Program-made: the position numbers and the translations under genes
Notes under the pieces: generated by a model
Databases searched by the model: none
Seen by the model: the letters and a program-made list of their open reading frames with translations, nothing else
Told to the model about the DNA's origin: nothing
Shown here: piece by piece, positions 32,334 through 44,013 of the stretch
Layout: every line of letters begins with the position of its first letter
Position numbering within the stretch: position 1 is the stretch's first letter
Source of the DNA: Telmatactis stephensoni
Taxonomy: Eukaryota; Cnidaria; Anthozoa; Actiniaria; Isophelliidae
Length of the DNA: 64,000 nt
Direction of reading: 5' to 3'
NCBI GenBank assembly: GCA_029948255.1
Contig: JALIZF010001939.1
Span: forward strand, 186,001-250,000

Positions 32334-34850
32334 TTCCTGAAAAACAAAGAACAAGGAACCCTTGTTTAGATACAAGGCTTATAAAATGTTTACCTCAATT
32401 ATTGAAGTCTTTGTTTTTAAAAGCCTAAATTCTCAGTCTAGTCGAGCTTGCGTGTCCACTTCCTGTTCAAAATCGGGTGATTTAAATCGGGTAATAAGCA
32501 ACTAAACACATACCTTTTTAAGAAAGACGAATAAACAAACGGTCAGAAAATGATATCTTTTGCGCAAAACAAAGATCTATATCATATACCAAAGCCAGAG
32601 GAGCTCTGTACCAAAGCTTTTGATGTCTGAACAATTTCGCTTTCAGGTCTTGATGGCGATATGACGTAGGGGTTTCCCCCATTCTATTTTAAGTACATGA
32701 CTGACTAATTGACACTAATTGAGAAAAGTCACTTTCGTTTGTGAACGTGATTGCCACATAATGCAGTAGGTTTTTGTTCTCCGTTTTATTTTAATGACTA
32801 AGCTGTTTCAGCTAAAAATACTGATGCATAAAATCAAATAAAATCTAGTAGCTGCATAAAATCTTATCAAATTGTTTGACCATCAGTACTAAGCATCGAT
32901 CTCTCGTTAATTTAATTGTCACAGGCTTTTGCTTTTGCTAATATAAAATCCTTAAAACATTTTATATTGTACTTGTTGTCTAAAATCATATCATTATTTA
33001 GGGAATTTTATTATTAATGTCAACAGCGCTGTTTGTACAATAGACCTTATTGCAAGTAAACGTGTTCGGGGAAATACGGTAATCGAGATACATGCTGCGA
33101 GAAAACGAAACCTACGCATGCAGTTAAAGCGAATCGATTTTTTATTAGTATACGCTTTCCTGTTCTTAACTTGTTCATTCACTTGTCCCCGAAGCCTAGG
33201 AAGGTTTAATGGAAGTCCCGAGGCCGTAGGCCTATCGGTGCACTTTCAATTCAAAATGTTTCGGAGTAGCGTGCAAACCTGTTTCGATTGTCCCGATGAT
33301 TGTTATATGAGAGAAATATTAGAACTAAATTTCCCTCATACACCATTAATGAGGGAAATTTAATTCTAAATTTCCCTCATTAATGATCAGTATGAGGGTA
33401 ATTTTTTGTTCTAAAACTCCCTCATTTCTATTCATGTAGGAGGGATGTTAGACATTCAACGTCCCTCTTGAAACAATGGATCCCGAGGTGATCATGGTAT
33501 TACAGTAAAGAAAAATCATAACGTAAAAATTGGTAGCCCCCTTTTGCTACGGCAAAAATTTCCTCTTACATCCTAGATCCCCCAGCCCCCCCCCCTCTGA
33601 TGTGTTTAGTTCCACGATCAAAACACGGACTGAATTTAAATTTGCGCATCTGTTTTTATTTTATCATTTCATACATGACAAGCACTTTTAGGTTCGTTGG
33701 GTATATGATTGACTAGAAGTCTTACAGGCTTGCTCATTTGAGCTCGAAATTGTAATTATCCATGGAAACTAATTAATGACATATTTTTAAAGCAATTTTG
33801 CATACTACTGAGATATAGCTACATATATATATAAACACGGTATGTGTGTACGAATTCATGTAAATGTGTCGATTTCATATTGTTTTTGGCGTGTGACGAA
33901 CATAATCCGCAATTTCCGAGAATTTTTCAGTTCTGACTGATCAGTCTATATACACTACAACTAAAACTGTACTAAAAAATCTATTAAAATCTGCATTTAA
34001 ATGGGATACGCACAGAGTTTCTTTTCTGGAGCAAAGAAATTGTTTTCGTTCATTCATGGTTCAATGGCAATGCATTTGCGTGAGAGATACACCGAACGAC
34101 GCATGAATTTAACTGACTATTTACAGATCTAAAGTATTATATTAAAACACACGTGTGGCACGACCCAGCGAGACGCAAATAGCTGTTTTCGCTTTCGATT
34201 GCCTTTTTGAACATGTGAAAGTAAAACAATACGTCTTTTCCAGACGAAATGAAATGAATGCTTACCTCGGATCCGACTGAAGGAGCTGCAAGTGAGAACG
34301 TCCTTACACGAAGCTGTTAAAGACTGCAAAACGTTTCGGAGTTAAATAGTTTTCACTATGTACACATTTCCGAGAACTGTTTTATCTGCGATCGAAAATA
34401 GTGCTTTTTAAGCATGTTGTGTGACTTCCGTTCCGCGAAATATTAAAGCAGTTGAGGTCAGGGACTTTCTTGATGTGACCCCGATTGGGAGATAATATTA
34501 CTAAAATTGTTTTTTGATATCATCAAATTTGTTGGAAGACACATCGTTGGCCGAAAGGAAAGTGAATGTTTGAATTTATTCGCAATACATCATGCTGACT
34601 TGACGGGAAATGTAAAAAAAATTCCCCGGCTGTCATTGTTCTCAGAAACGCAGGAAATCCGGTTTTTATCTAATTATTTGCGCTAAATTGATTCAGTACA
34701 GTCCTAGTTTTTGTACATTTCTACAATACTTGAATAATGAATTCAGGAGAATTGGAGTTTTTTCGCTTTAACTAAATCGTTTAGTTTTGGTTTATTTTCG
34801 TCTCTTGCGCTCAGAGTGAAGACTATTTTTTGCGCAAATAATCGGATCCA
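32334..34850. other. intergenic between Ig genes 2 and 3
   Basis: No gene recognised. At 33305-33480 there is a compact set of inverted and direct copies of 'gagggaaattta', 'taaatttccctc' and 'actccctcat', a decayed foldback element. AATAAA on the minus strand at 34791-34796 lies about 55 nt beyond the stop of Ig gene 3. Confidence 0.5.
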
Positions 34851-35826
34851 TTAAATAGGTATTAGCAGCTTGTAGTGGATGTATGTCACCATTAACACTG
34901 ATGAAATCATATACACCATACAGTCTGTTCCTTGAACTCTAGCACTGGGGCTCTTTGCCGCCAAAATGATACTATCTTCTGTTTTATTCTCTTGAATAGT
35001 GGAAGGCATTGTTGGTGAGGTAACTGTTGAGGTGACGGTTGAGGTATCATCTGTCAAGGTGGAGATGTTTACTTTGGTTGGGCTCTCTGCCGTTTCCACC
35101 ACCGGGCTCACTGTAGCATTCGTCGTAGTGTTTGCCGGAGCACCCTCAATGGTGAGATGGAAACTATAGGAGCTTCTGGGTTTTCTGTAATCATTTTTCC
35201 TTTCCACATACTCTAGCTGGCATATATAAATACCTTCATCATGAGTCTTCGTATCTTTTATTGTCAGTGCAGTGTCTACGGCTCGAAGTCTTCCGGAGTA
35301 CATTTTCTCGGTTTCATTTGTGATGCTACCATCAATAGCAAGGACGGTTCTTGGCTTTCCAAACTTGACCCATTTTATTTCTTTAATGCCTGTATTTGGT
35401 CGATTTGCTTTGCAAACCATAGTTGCCATAGAGCCGTAATGGACTCTTTTCATTTCGCAGTTTCTTATCTCTAGTTTGATATAACAGGCTGTATGGCTAT
35501 TGTTTTTCCAACATCTTGTATTGTATTTGCAGGAATATCGATAGATTCCTGCATCACTTGTTTCAATATTTTTCAATGTCAAGGTTCCATTTTTCTCGAA
35601 ACCATACTTGCCCTTTTTAGCTTTCAGCGTTTTCCAGGTTTTTGCTTGTTTGCTTGTCGAAGCTTTAAATCTTATAAGAGATTTTTGATAGTCAATATGT
35701 TTACAATACAAGGTTTTAGGACTCTCCTACGCAGGCCGAGACGGAGAGAAGGCTGATATCTGTAACATCGGCAACATCTGCCAATGAGGCTGTTATAGCG
35801 AGGAGAAAAATCAAAGTGAAGACCAT
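34851..35826 (-). pseudogene. Ig-domain GPI-type surface protein with frameshift after the leader (Ig gene 3)
   Basis: An ATG at 35826 opens a good signal peptide (MVFTLIFLLAITASLADV) and runs to a stop near 35721. The Ig-coding frame, open from just after a TAG at 35727-35729 down to 34851, begins within the same few codons. The two frames would join if the GAGAG stretch near 35720-35728 were two nucleotides longer, or one shorter. The body encodes an Ig domain (TLTLKNIETSDAGIYRYSC), a Leu-Glu-Ile-x-x-Cys linker, a second Ig domain (ATMVCKA, IKWVKF, DEGIYICQL), a Thr/Ser-rich stem of about 70 residues, and a hydrophobic C-terminus with no cytoplasmic tail. It is a paralogue of Ig genes 1 and 2. 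Whether it is a pseudogene, a null allele or an assembly indel cannot be decided here. The intact, conserved body suggests the lesion is recent. Confidence 0.72.
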
Positions 35827-37590
35827 CTTGGCGTTCTAGGCTGTCATCTGAAGGGCTCTATCCATTGACTGATCTCTTAAATCGTTGACTTGTTCTTTTA
35901 TATAATCGACCATGCGCGACGAATAACTTATTGACTAACAGACTAGCGTTAGACTAGCCAAATCCCTCTGTTGTTATCTTCAAGGTACTTGGAGCACGCT
36001 ATTTTCAATCCAAAGGTTACACAAACTAAACCCGTACTTAGTACTCCAACTTCAAGTTTAGAACAAAACTGATTGTTTTGTACTTTTAGGTCCAACTTTA
36101 TCTGCTTCAATTAAGACATCCGTGACTTCCTGATTCAGAGAATCTGACCGGTCCTGACTGGTCAACATCGATCAACTCTATGCGCCTGTTTCTTGTGCTG
36201 ACATACGACTGATGTAAACTGAAAAGCTATTTTAAGAGACTCCTCCAAAAGGCGATACGTGGTTACGATAAACTTGATTGCACTGAATTGTGTCAAAGTC
36301 AATTATCTTCGAGTCAACACTCAAACCCCCTGTGACGTCAAAGACTGGAACCACCAGCCCCTCGTGATTGGGTCCGTGCCAATACAACGAGGAACTAGAA
36401 ATTATTGACTGCTTGTAGAGCCCAGTTATCCAGGCTGTCTACGCCTGTTATCTAATGTAAGCTTTTGTGTTTTAGGTAAATTAGCCGATGACCTCTGCAA
36501 AGCGTGCACATGTGCGCATTGTCGTCACAACGTTTGTCAAAAACATGTTTTAAAAGGTCAGGATCAGACTTGTGGCACATTAAAGGTTTGCGGTGATGTG
36601 GTTTTGCGCTATTTTTTATGCGGTTTTGCGGTTACTTGCGGTTTTGACAAAAACATGTTCTACAATGCAAGGTTCAGACTTGTGGCACATTGAAGGTTTG
36701 GAGTGATGTGGTTTTGCGTTATTTTTTATGTGGTTTTGCGGTTATTTTTATCCTAACTTGCGGTTTTGCGGTCTTTGACTTCAGATTTTGTACACAGTTT
36801 GCCGTTTTCGGTATTTTGACGATTTTTGTTGCGTTTTTTTCAATTTCGTTTGCGGTTTCCATACCTAATTGTCTGTTGGTTCATCTGCCCATGCCTGTAA
36901 ATAAGCAGCTGCAAGTTATTTCATCTTTTTATATAACAATTCTAGGGAGATCGAGCATACTGACTTAACGTGTATCAGCGTGCGTTAGTATACTAAATGA
37001 ATTCCTTGGGTTTATTGTTTTAAAATAAATCATTAAGAAAGTACACATGCAGCTAATGGGTTGATGTTCATTACCTTATTAGTGCATGCAGTTGAGGAGT
37101 GACATAAGGTCCTGGGAAGGGAGGGGAGGGGAGACTCCTTGACCGGAAGTATCGATCGGGTACGTCAGCTCGTAGAATCTTTTTTTAGCTTCGATATTAT
37201 TAGTATATTATTAGTATAGTGGTTAATACTATATAGTATTTTAGTGGTGTTAATGTCGAAGTAACTCATAGATGATAAATGAATGTTTTAACTGAAAAAA
37301 TAGTAGAAAACGCTTGATGTAAACACCTCTAGATCAATATTTGTAATAATCAAATTATTTCATCGTTAATGACCTTTTAGGGATTTTTTATTAATCTTAA
37401 AAAGATCTTTTAAGCCTAGTTTCACGCCCGAAAACTGAAAACTAATTACCGGTATGCGGCTAAACGTTTATAGAGAAATTCCAGATAGGGGATTCCCCCA
37501 ACCTTATAGCATCAATTTCAATACGCATTGCCGGATTTCAAGCCCTTAGGGACTTGGGACGAGCCCCTTGATATCGCGATAATAAAACAC
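35827..37590. other. intergenic with GCGGTTTT-rich tandem duplication
   Basis: An approximately 110-bp unit (acatgtt..., cagacttgtggcacatt, gatgtggttttgcg) is duplicated at about 36540-36648 and 36649-36757, followed by degenerate GCGGTTTTGCGGTT sequence to about 36860. No gene recognised. Confidence 0.55.
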
Positions 37591-37593
37591 AAG

Positions 37594-38090
37594 ACCCACA
37601 TAGTCAGAAAGAGCACATCGAGCTATACAAAATTCCGAAGTTTGGTGCTTATCGGATCAATAGCTCTAGACCTTAATTAAGATTGGCGTTTACGGCAAAG
37701 CGCTAATGACAAACGGCAAAAAATGACTTTAATTTCTATTTTATACTTTACTCTAATCCTTCAAGCAATCCAACAATCAAATAAAGAACAAATCTCTTAA
37801 TCACACGAAATACAAATATCTTTACTTAAGTGTACAAACGGCTCAGAACAGATGGCTAAAGTTTGCCGTTTGACGGTTGCCGTTTGCCGTAAACGTCAAT
37901 CTTAAGGCCTCTATTGAAAAAAAACCCAAAATTTACTAAGAAATTAATATATGGAGTCCGGTCGTTCATACATTTCTTAGTAAATTTCTTAGTAATTTTT
38001 GGAGTTTTTGAATGGCTGTATCATGTTCAATATTGATCCGATTAACTCCAAACTTCGGAATTTTGTAAAGCTCTCTGACTTTGTGGATCA
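37594..38090. mobile_element. foldback (MITE-like) element, ~500 bp
   Basis: The outer arm near 37594-37662 (agtcagaaagag, tacaaaattccgaagtttgg, atcggatcaat) pairs with 38029-38090. The inner pair 'agattggcgtttacggcaaa' near 37680 matches 'tttgccgtaaacgtcaatct' near 37884. No coding content. Confidence 0.7.
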
Positions 38091-38289
38091 CAATATTATG
38101 AGATAGATAGATTCCTTTATTTACAGAGGAGTAATCCTATCAGATACAATAATCCCTGTTATCACTAGAAGCCCTAACTATAAAAGAAACAGATAAAAAT
38201 GATACTAAAATTAATTAAGAAAAAAACTATAAATAGGTAGAATTGCAATGAGAATAAAAACTAACACTTAAAATCTATAAACAATTTGA

Positions 38290-39730
38290 AAATCAGTTTA
38301 ACTACTCTTTCTCTTAAATCTATTAAAAACTATACATCCATTATAATAAAATGATCTCTTAGCACATTCTGCCCTGACGCTAGGTAGATGAAGTAAGGCA
38401 CTTTGCCCTGTAACCCTTTTGACAATATCTTTATTAAAACTGTTGAAATTGTTCTTAATGAACTGAGGTACACGACCAGCAATACATTTCTTAACCAGAT
38501 TATATGGCCATTTAAAGTATTTTCCACGATTTTTTTATTTATTCTTTCACAATCTTTTTCTGTTTCTGTTTTTTCTTTCTCCTTTAATTAACTAGGACTA
38601 GCTAATTTTTATTTTGAGACGAAAAAAAAAAAAAAAAAAAAAAAGATGAGCCCCTTGCCGGCTTCGAACCCGGCTCTTACATTTGCTCACTTGCTTCACA
38701 GTACAAGGGTTTTCCAACTGCGCCACGGGATCGTGTAATTTGCACAACAATAGATAGCCAATTCACGGGATACACTAGGTTATTTTGTTCTTCAAATCCC
38801 TCAGTAGACCAGTTAGTCTAGTGGTAAGGTTCAGTCATTTACGGCCTAGGATCCGACTGTTTCCTCCCTCTTTGACTGCGAAGCTCGCTGCGTTCTACCG
38901 GATAGCGCGGAAGGGGCCGAAATCTCCATCCTATACGTAACATGCGATGATTCAGCGATTTGTCTGGATGCATGGTCCGATTTTTTGGGTTTTGCATAAA
39001 ATTAGCATTCTAATTTCTTTGGGTAATGGGTTCGAGTTCTTCCTGAGCCAACAACTTTTCTTTTTTCTTCTTTTTTTCTGTTTTTAATGGATTCTTTTTC
39101 TCTTCTCTAATTTTTCTTGGCTTAAAATTCAGGTTTCAAACGAAAAAAAAAACTACATAAGCGGGCTTTACATTAGCTTGATGCTTTCAAATTTTGCGTT
39201 TAGAAAAACTTAAAATTTAGGAAAACATGCACATTCCTTGAAATAAGAGTTATCTAAAAAAATCAATGTGCTTGCGACCAGCCAGCAGTTCTGCCGACAA
39301 TATGAAGTTCAGTATGACTTTTATGAAGTTTTAACGGTCTTGAAAAATACACGCATTTGGAAAAAATAAAATAACTTAGTAAAATTGTTCCAGAGTGTAT
39401 TTGACGGTTAATTTTTTGACGCTTGACGGTTAAGATTTCCCCCATTTGACGATCGACGGTTGAAATCTAGGCCGTTTGACGGTTGACGGTTAACCCCATT
39501 GAGACCCTCTTATATACATGCTTATTTCGTCGTAATTCTAAAGTGTCATAGTTAAGGGATCTCATTGTTTCATCACTACTTGTTGTCTTCATAATGATAC
39601 GTGCAGCCCGCCTTTGCAATCTTTCAAGCAGGTCAGCATTAACCTTCCCACAACAATTCCAAATTGTATCACAATAACCTAAGACGGGTAATATAAATGA
39701 CTAGTCAAATTTGCCCTAATGGGCACAGCA
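38290..39730 (-). mobile_element. 5'-truncated non-LTR retrotransposon (LINE) remnant, interrupted by a nested insertion
   Basis: Two minus-strand pieces encode adjoining parts of the C-terminus of a LINE reverse-transcriptase ORF. The piece at about 39725-39516 reads ILPVLGYCDTIWN, DLLERLQRRAARIIM and LELRRNKHVYK. The piece at about 38500-38290 continues with NLVKKCIAGRVPQFI, FNSFNKDIVKRVTGQSALL and CAKRSFYYNGCIVFN. A 1004-bp block (38506-39509) separates them. TTATAT occurs at both edges of that block (38500-38505 and 39510-39515), consistent with a 6-bp target duplication. The element is truncated at its 5' end near 39730 and is dead. Confidence 0.8.
38506..39509. mobile_element. insertion nested in the LINE remnant, with tRNA-derived segment
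   Basis: The block is flanked by TTATAT. On the minus strand it starts with repeated AACCGTCAACCGTCAAACGG words and ends in an A-rich tail near 38530-38600. Internally, minus-strand 38738-38645 has an RNA polymerase III A box (TGGCGCAGTTGG) and B box (GGTTCGAAGCC), followed by a T-run of about 25 at 38620-38644. On the plus strand near 38820 there is a second A-box-like word (TAGTCTAGTGGTAAGG). It is best read as a SINE-like or composite retroposon; the family was not identified. Confidence 0.55.
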
Positions 39731-40019
39731 ATTGATTCTTACTAAGAAAACTGGAAATGGACAGCTCTCTGTAACAACTTTGAGGTCACAGGTAACACAA
39801 ATATGGGACGATAATTATCCATTTCTCGTACCAGTCCCTAACGGCTTGAAATCCGGCAATACTTCACCCTTTGCGCTCATTTGTAACCAATTTCACGATT
39901 GAATTTCTCAAAGTATATACTAATGCACATATATACCTCACCCTTTGCCCTTATTCGTAACAATTTCACGAATTTCATAAAGTATATCTCATAAGGTTTT
40001 AAACTCGCAATTCAGTTGA

Positions 40020-40392
40020 GGACAAAAAGTGCTATATGCGTGCTTACGTAAGAATCCATTCGTATAAATCTCGCGGGAATTTGTTCCGCGAAGAAGTGAA
40101 AGTGCTGTACGCGCGCTTACGTAAGAATCCATTGGTATAAATCTCGCGGGAATTTGTTCCGCGAAGAAGTGAAAGTGCTGTACGCGCGCTTACGTAAGAA
40201 TCCATTCGTATAAATCTCGCGGGAATTTGTTCCGCGAAGAAGTGAAAGTGCTGTACGCGCGCTTACGTAAGAATCCATTCGTATAAATCTCGTGGGAATT
40301 TGTTCCGCGAAGAAGTGAAAGTGCTGTACGCGCGCTTACGTAAGAATCCATTCGTATAAATCTCGCGGGAATTTGTTCCGCGAAGAAGTGAG
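40020..40392 (+). repeat. 73-bp satellite, five copies
   Basis: Units start with ttgttccgcgaagaagtgaa at 40081, 40154, 40227, 40300 and 40373, with a partial unit on the left. Copies are nearly identical (single-base differences such as ctcgtggg for ctcgcggg), so the array is recent. Each unit contains TTACGTAA and GCGCGC. There are no spacers, so it is not a CRISPR array. Confidence 0.93.
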
Positions 40393-40408
40393 TTGAAAGA
40401 AAAGGGTA

Positions 40409-42530
40409 TTGCTTCGGTAAGGCGGTGCTGATCCCGGCTTTAACCCAGTTAAGTGGCTAGACTGCGAGCAGAGTATAGAATTTGTTCACACTTTGAAGTG
40501 TTGGTAACATAAAATCAAAATCAATAATATTGGTTGCAGTTGTATTACGGAAGTCGAATTTTGCAGATAGTCTATGATATTTTTGGCAATCAATTTATCA
40601 GATAGAGCTACACCTGATACCCTAATGTATAGGTAAACTTGTAATATTTGCTTAAATAATATTAAAGTTCGTCAGCACAGGTTATCCCTTGTCCTGATGA
40701 AAGAGAGAGAGAGTATAGAGAGTTTTGGCACTAAATCCATTAGGATAGCAATGCTTAGATTACCTGGATAGAGTTTCCTTAGAATACGGAACTTGCGTAC
40801 GCCAAGCCTTCTTGTTTATTAAAGGTGTGGCAGCCCTTATAGTCCATTTATTTACTTAGTTCTACTGAGTTTGCTTTGTTTTCTAAGATACTTTTATATA
40901 GTCGGATAGCCCTTCGCTTTTGTTACCAGTACATCTAGTTTTTCCCTTTCTTTCTATGGTTTTTCCCTTACGGTAAATTACTGATTTATCCGTTAAACCC
41001 TGACGAAACTCCCACGATGTCCAAGAGTCACCTGAGTAGTAGTGTTAGCCAATCATAATCACATGCCTAGTTTCACGTGGTCATGATAGACGACGTCAAT
41101 TAGTAGTAGCTAGAAACTAGTAGAAATAGAAGTGTACAATCAGCTCTGCTCAGATAGAGATCAGGAGCCTGAAGACATTATAACGGTACCTGCCTGTCTA
41201 GAACCGTCACCTATAGCACAGTTGTATGTTTGATCAGGATTGTTACCCTGCATAGATTTTGCGATGTCTCGACAACGTTTCTTAGTACGTCTTCTGCAGA
41301 TCTTTTTGTTGACTGAGTGCTTGACTCAAGAATATATAGTTTCCAATAATCTATCTCTGCGTCAATACACCTTTTGCTGATCATTAACAGAAAATGTACT
41401 TTTATTTAAGCGAATTTACGTTTCATTAACATGAAAATACATTCATTTTAGAGTATCGACATTCATTTTAGCATTTAGATATTCATTAACAATGTTAGCA
41501 TAAACAAGACTATAAACAGTTACTTTCATTCGCATTGATCGTCAATTATATTTGCATGCCGCTGCACATTCGATAGCGTCAATGTACAAACATTATCATT
41601 ATTCTGATATTCAATAAGGATCAATCGAATTTCAATAGTATTTGTAAAGATTTTCCCTTATTGTAACTGGTTTCGGATAAAACAACATTTTAGATTAAAA
41701 TATTTATCTCTGAACTACCTCTTCCTTCTTGTTTTAGAATAGGAACGGACTTGAAGAAAGTTTAATGGCAGGTTTATCATGGAGAAGGAATCAAAACAAG
41801 GTCACTGTTACCAAAATATTGATACATGAAAATTTGTCAAACGCGAGCTGAAAAACTGAAAATCAAAGCCGCCCACCAACGTTAAAAGCCGGCCCGCATA
41901 AAGAATATGTCACTTTAAAGAAAATTAAATTTCTGGTAAGTGAAAACCGAGAATTGAAATTCGATTGTCCTTATTGAATAACAGAATCAGCTAGAATCAG
42001 TGCATCTCGTGCAAATGATTGACGATCAATGCTGATGAAAGCCGGTAACTGTTTATGCAAACCGTGATTGTTTATGAATATCTAAATGGTAAAATGAATG
42101 TCGATACTCTAAATTGAATATATTTTCTTGTTAATGAAAGTTAAATTCGCTCAAATGAATGTACATTTTCTGTTGATGATCAGCAAAAGGTGTATTAAGT
42201 GTGTTTTCTTTTCACATATTTATTCTCAAGGTCTCAGGGGATTCCAATATATCCTTTTGTCTGTATCTTCTTCTTGGGCGATGATGTGGCTTTCTTGCCA
42301 TTCTATGTCATAGGACTGATAGGGTATATCTGATCATGCTATGCTAATCCGTCGTCACCTGAGTTCATGCGTCTCTGCCGATTCTTCTTTGTGTAAGCCT
42401 TACTTTTTCTTGATGTTTCTTCTTCCTTGTGGCCAAGTTTCTTCCGGTTTATCTTCATAATTTTTAAATGTCGGGTTTCTCAATACCCAAAAAGAGAGAA
42501 AAGAGAGATGCTTACGGAGGATGCTATAAA
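40409..42530. repeat. segmental duplication, copy A (contains extra foldback element)
   Basis: It begins with 'gctgatcccggctttaaccc' and ends after 'gatgcttacggaggatgcta'. It matches copy B (42556-43525) in the same orientation in three blocks: 40409-40940, about 41269-41365 and 42195-42530. It differs by two extra segments, 40941-41268 and the foldback element at 41368-42192. No gene recognised. Confidence 0.8.
41368..42192. mobile_element. foldback element with TA target duplication, 825 bp
   Basis: The ends are CACCTTTTGCTGATCA and its near-complement TGATCAGCAAAAGGTG. The arms extend about 265 bp on each side (to about 41632 and from about 41950), leaving a loop of about 320 bp. TA flanks both ends (41366-41367 and 42193-42194). 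Copy B of the surrounding duplication has the uninterrupted sequence with a single TA near 43184-43187, a natural empty site. The TA target suggests a Tc1/mariner-type mobiliser acting in trans. Confidence 0.85.
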
Positions 42531-42555
42531 ACTGCGCGCTCGCAGAATCAATAAA

Positions 42556-43525
42556 AGGTAAAAGGTATTTGCTTCCTGTAAGGTGCTGATCCCGGCTTTA
42601 ACCCAGTTAAGTGGCTAGGCTACGAGAAGAGTATAGAATTTGTTCACACTCTAGCTAAAGTGGCATAAAATTAAAATCAACAGAATTGGTTGCAGTTGTA
42701 TTACAGAAGTCGAATTTTACAGATAACATCTGATATTTTTGGCAATTCATTTATCAGATAGAGCTACACCTGATACCCTAATGTATAGGTAAACTTGTAA
42801 TATTTGCTTAAATAATAAGTTCGTCGTCAGAACAGGTTATCCCTTCTCCTCATGATGATAGAGGGAGTATAGAGAGTTTTGACACTAAATCCATTAGTCT
42901 ATAGCAATGCTTAGATTACCTGGATAGAGTTTCCTTAGAATACGGAACTTGCGTACGCCACGCCTTCTTGTTTATTAAAGGTGTGACAGCCCCTATGTCC
43001 ATTTAAGGACTTAGTTCTACTGAATTTGCTTTGTTTTCTTAGATACTTCCATATAGTCGGATAGCCCTTCACTTTTGTTACCAGTACGTTTCAACGTTTC
43101 TTAGTACGTCTTCTGCAGATCTTTTTGTTGACTGAGTGCGAATAGTTCAAGAATATGTGGTTTCCAATAATCTATTTCTTTGTTAATATTAAGTGTGTTT
43201 TCTTTTCACATATTATTCTTATATTTTTTCTTTTGTCCGTCTCTCCTTCTTGGACGATAATGTGGCCTTCTTGCCATTCTATGTCATAGGACTGATAGGG
43301 GTATATCTGATCATACTATGCTAATCCGTCGTCATCTGAGTTCATACGTCCCTGCCGATTCTTCGTGTTTTCTGCGATCGGTCTCTCTTGTGTAAGTCTT
43401 GATGTTCTTTCTTCCTTGTTGCCCATTTTCCTCCGGTCTCTCTTTATAATTTTTATATGTCAATACCCAAAAAGAGAGAAAAGAGAGATGCTTGCAGAGG
43501 ATGCTATAAGATTTATATTCACAGA
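42556..43525. repeat. segmental duplication, copy B (empty site)
   Basis: Second, shorter copy of 40409-42530 lying directly after it. It lacks the foldback element and a further segment of about 330 bp. Several short indels separate the copies, so the duplication is not very recent. Confidence 0.8.
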
Positions 43526-43818
43526 ATGGAACTGGAAACCGGAACATAAAAGCGTCTGCGTAGGAGGCTAGTCCCCAGGCTTGTTTCTAAACATGATGGC
43601 ACAGATCGAGTTACCCGCTTCGCCCCAGGACTCGCTCGCTCGCGCTCCGCCCTCGCAGATGACGCCAGAGTTGGGCGACAGATATGGATCGGAAGTACGA
43701 ACACTTGGTTTGGGCACGTACGTTTTTCCGTTAACTGTTTGTAGCATGTTGTTCTGTTATTACTTTTGTTCCGTTCATAAACTGACTATGTACATAAATA
43801 GAACGAAAGCTCATTTTA

Positions 43819-44013
43819 AGCCCGCCGCACACGTTGAGTAAATGTATGAGGAAATTGCCATGCGAGGCACTTTTCTCACCTTGTGCTCTTTTACCTGCTC
43901 TATTTTAGGCCTCACGTAGTCAAAGATGCAACATCTGCGGCGAGAAATCGTCTGAGCTAAGTGCCTCGCGTGGCAGTTTCCTCACGCAGTTTCTCAACGT
44001 GTGCGGCGAGCTT
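43819..44013. mobile_element. foldback (MITE-like) element, 195 bp
   Basis: AAGCCCGCCGCACACGTTGA at the left end is matched by CTCAACGTGTGCGGCGAGCT at the right. The inner arms, 'gaggcact' near 43864 with 'agtgcctc' near 43960, also pair. Non-coding. Confidence 0.8.

Noticed and set aside
38645..38738. Functional tRNA gene on the minus strand
   Set aside because: A and B boxes are present, but the acceptor stem does not pair and the T-arm geometry is wrong; better explained as part of a SINE-like insertion.
40020..40392. CRISPR-like array
   Set aside because: Units are contiguous and near-identical with no unique spacers, and the genome is eukaryotic.
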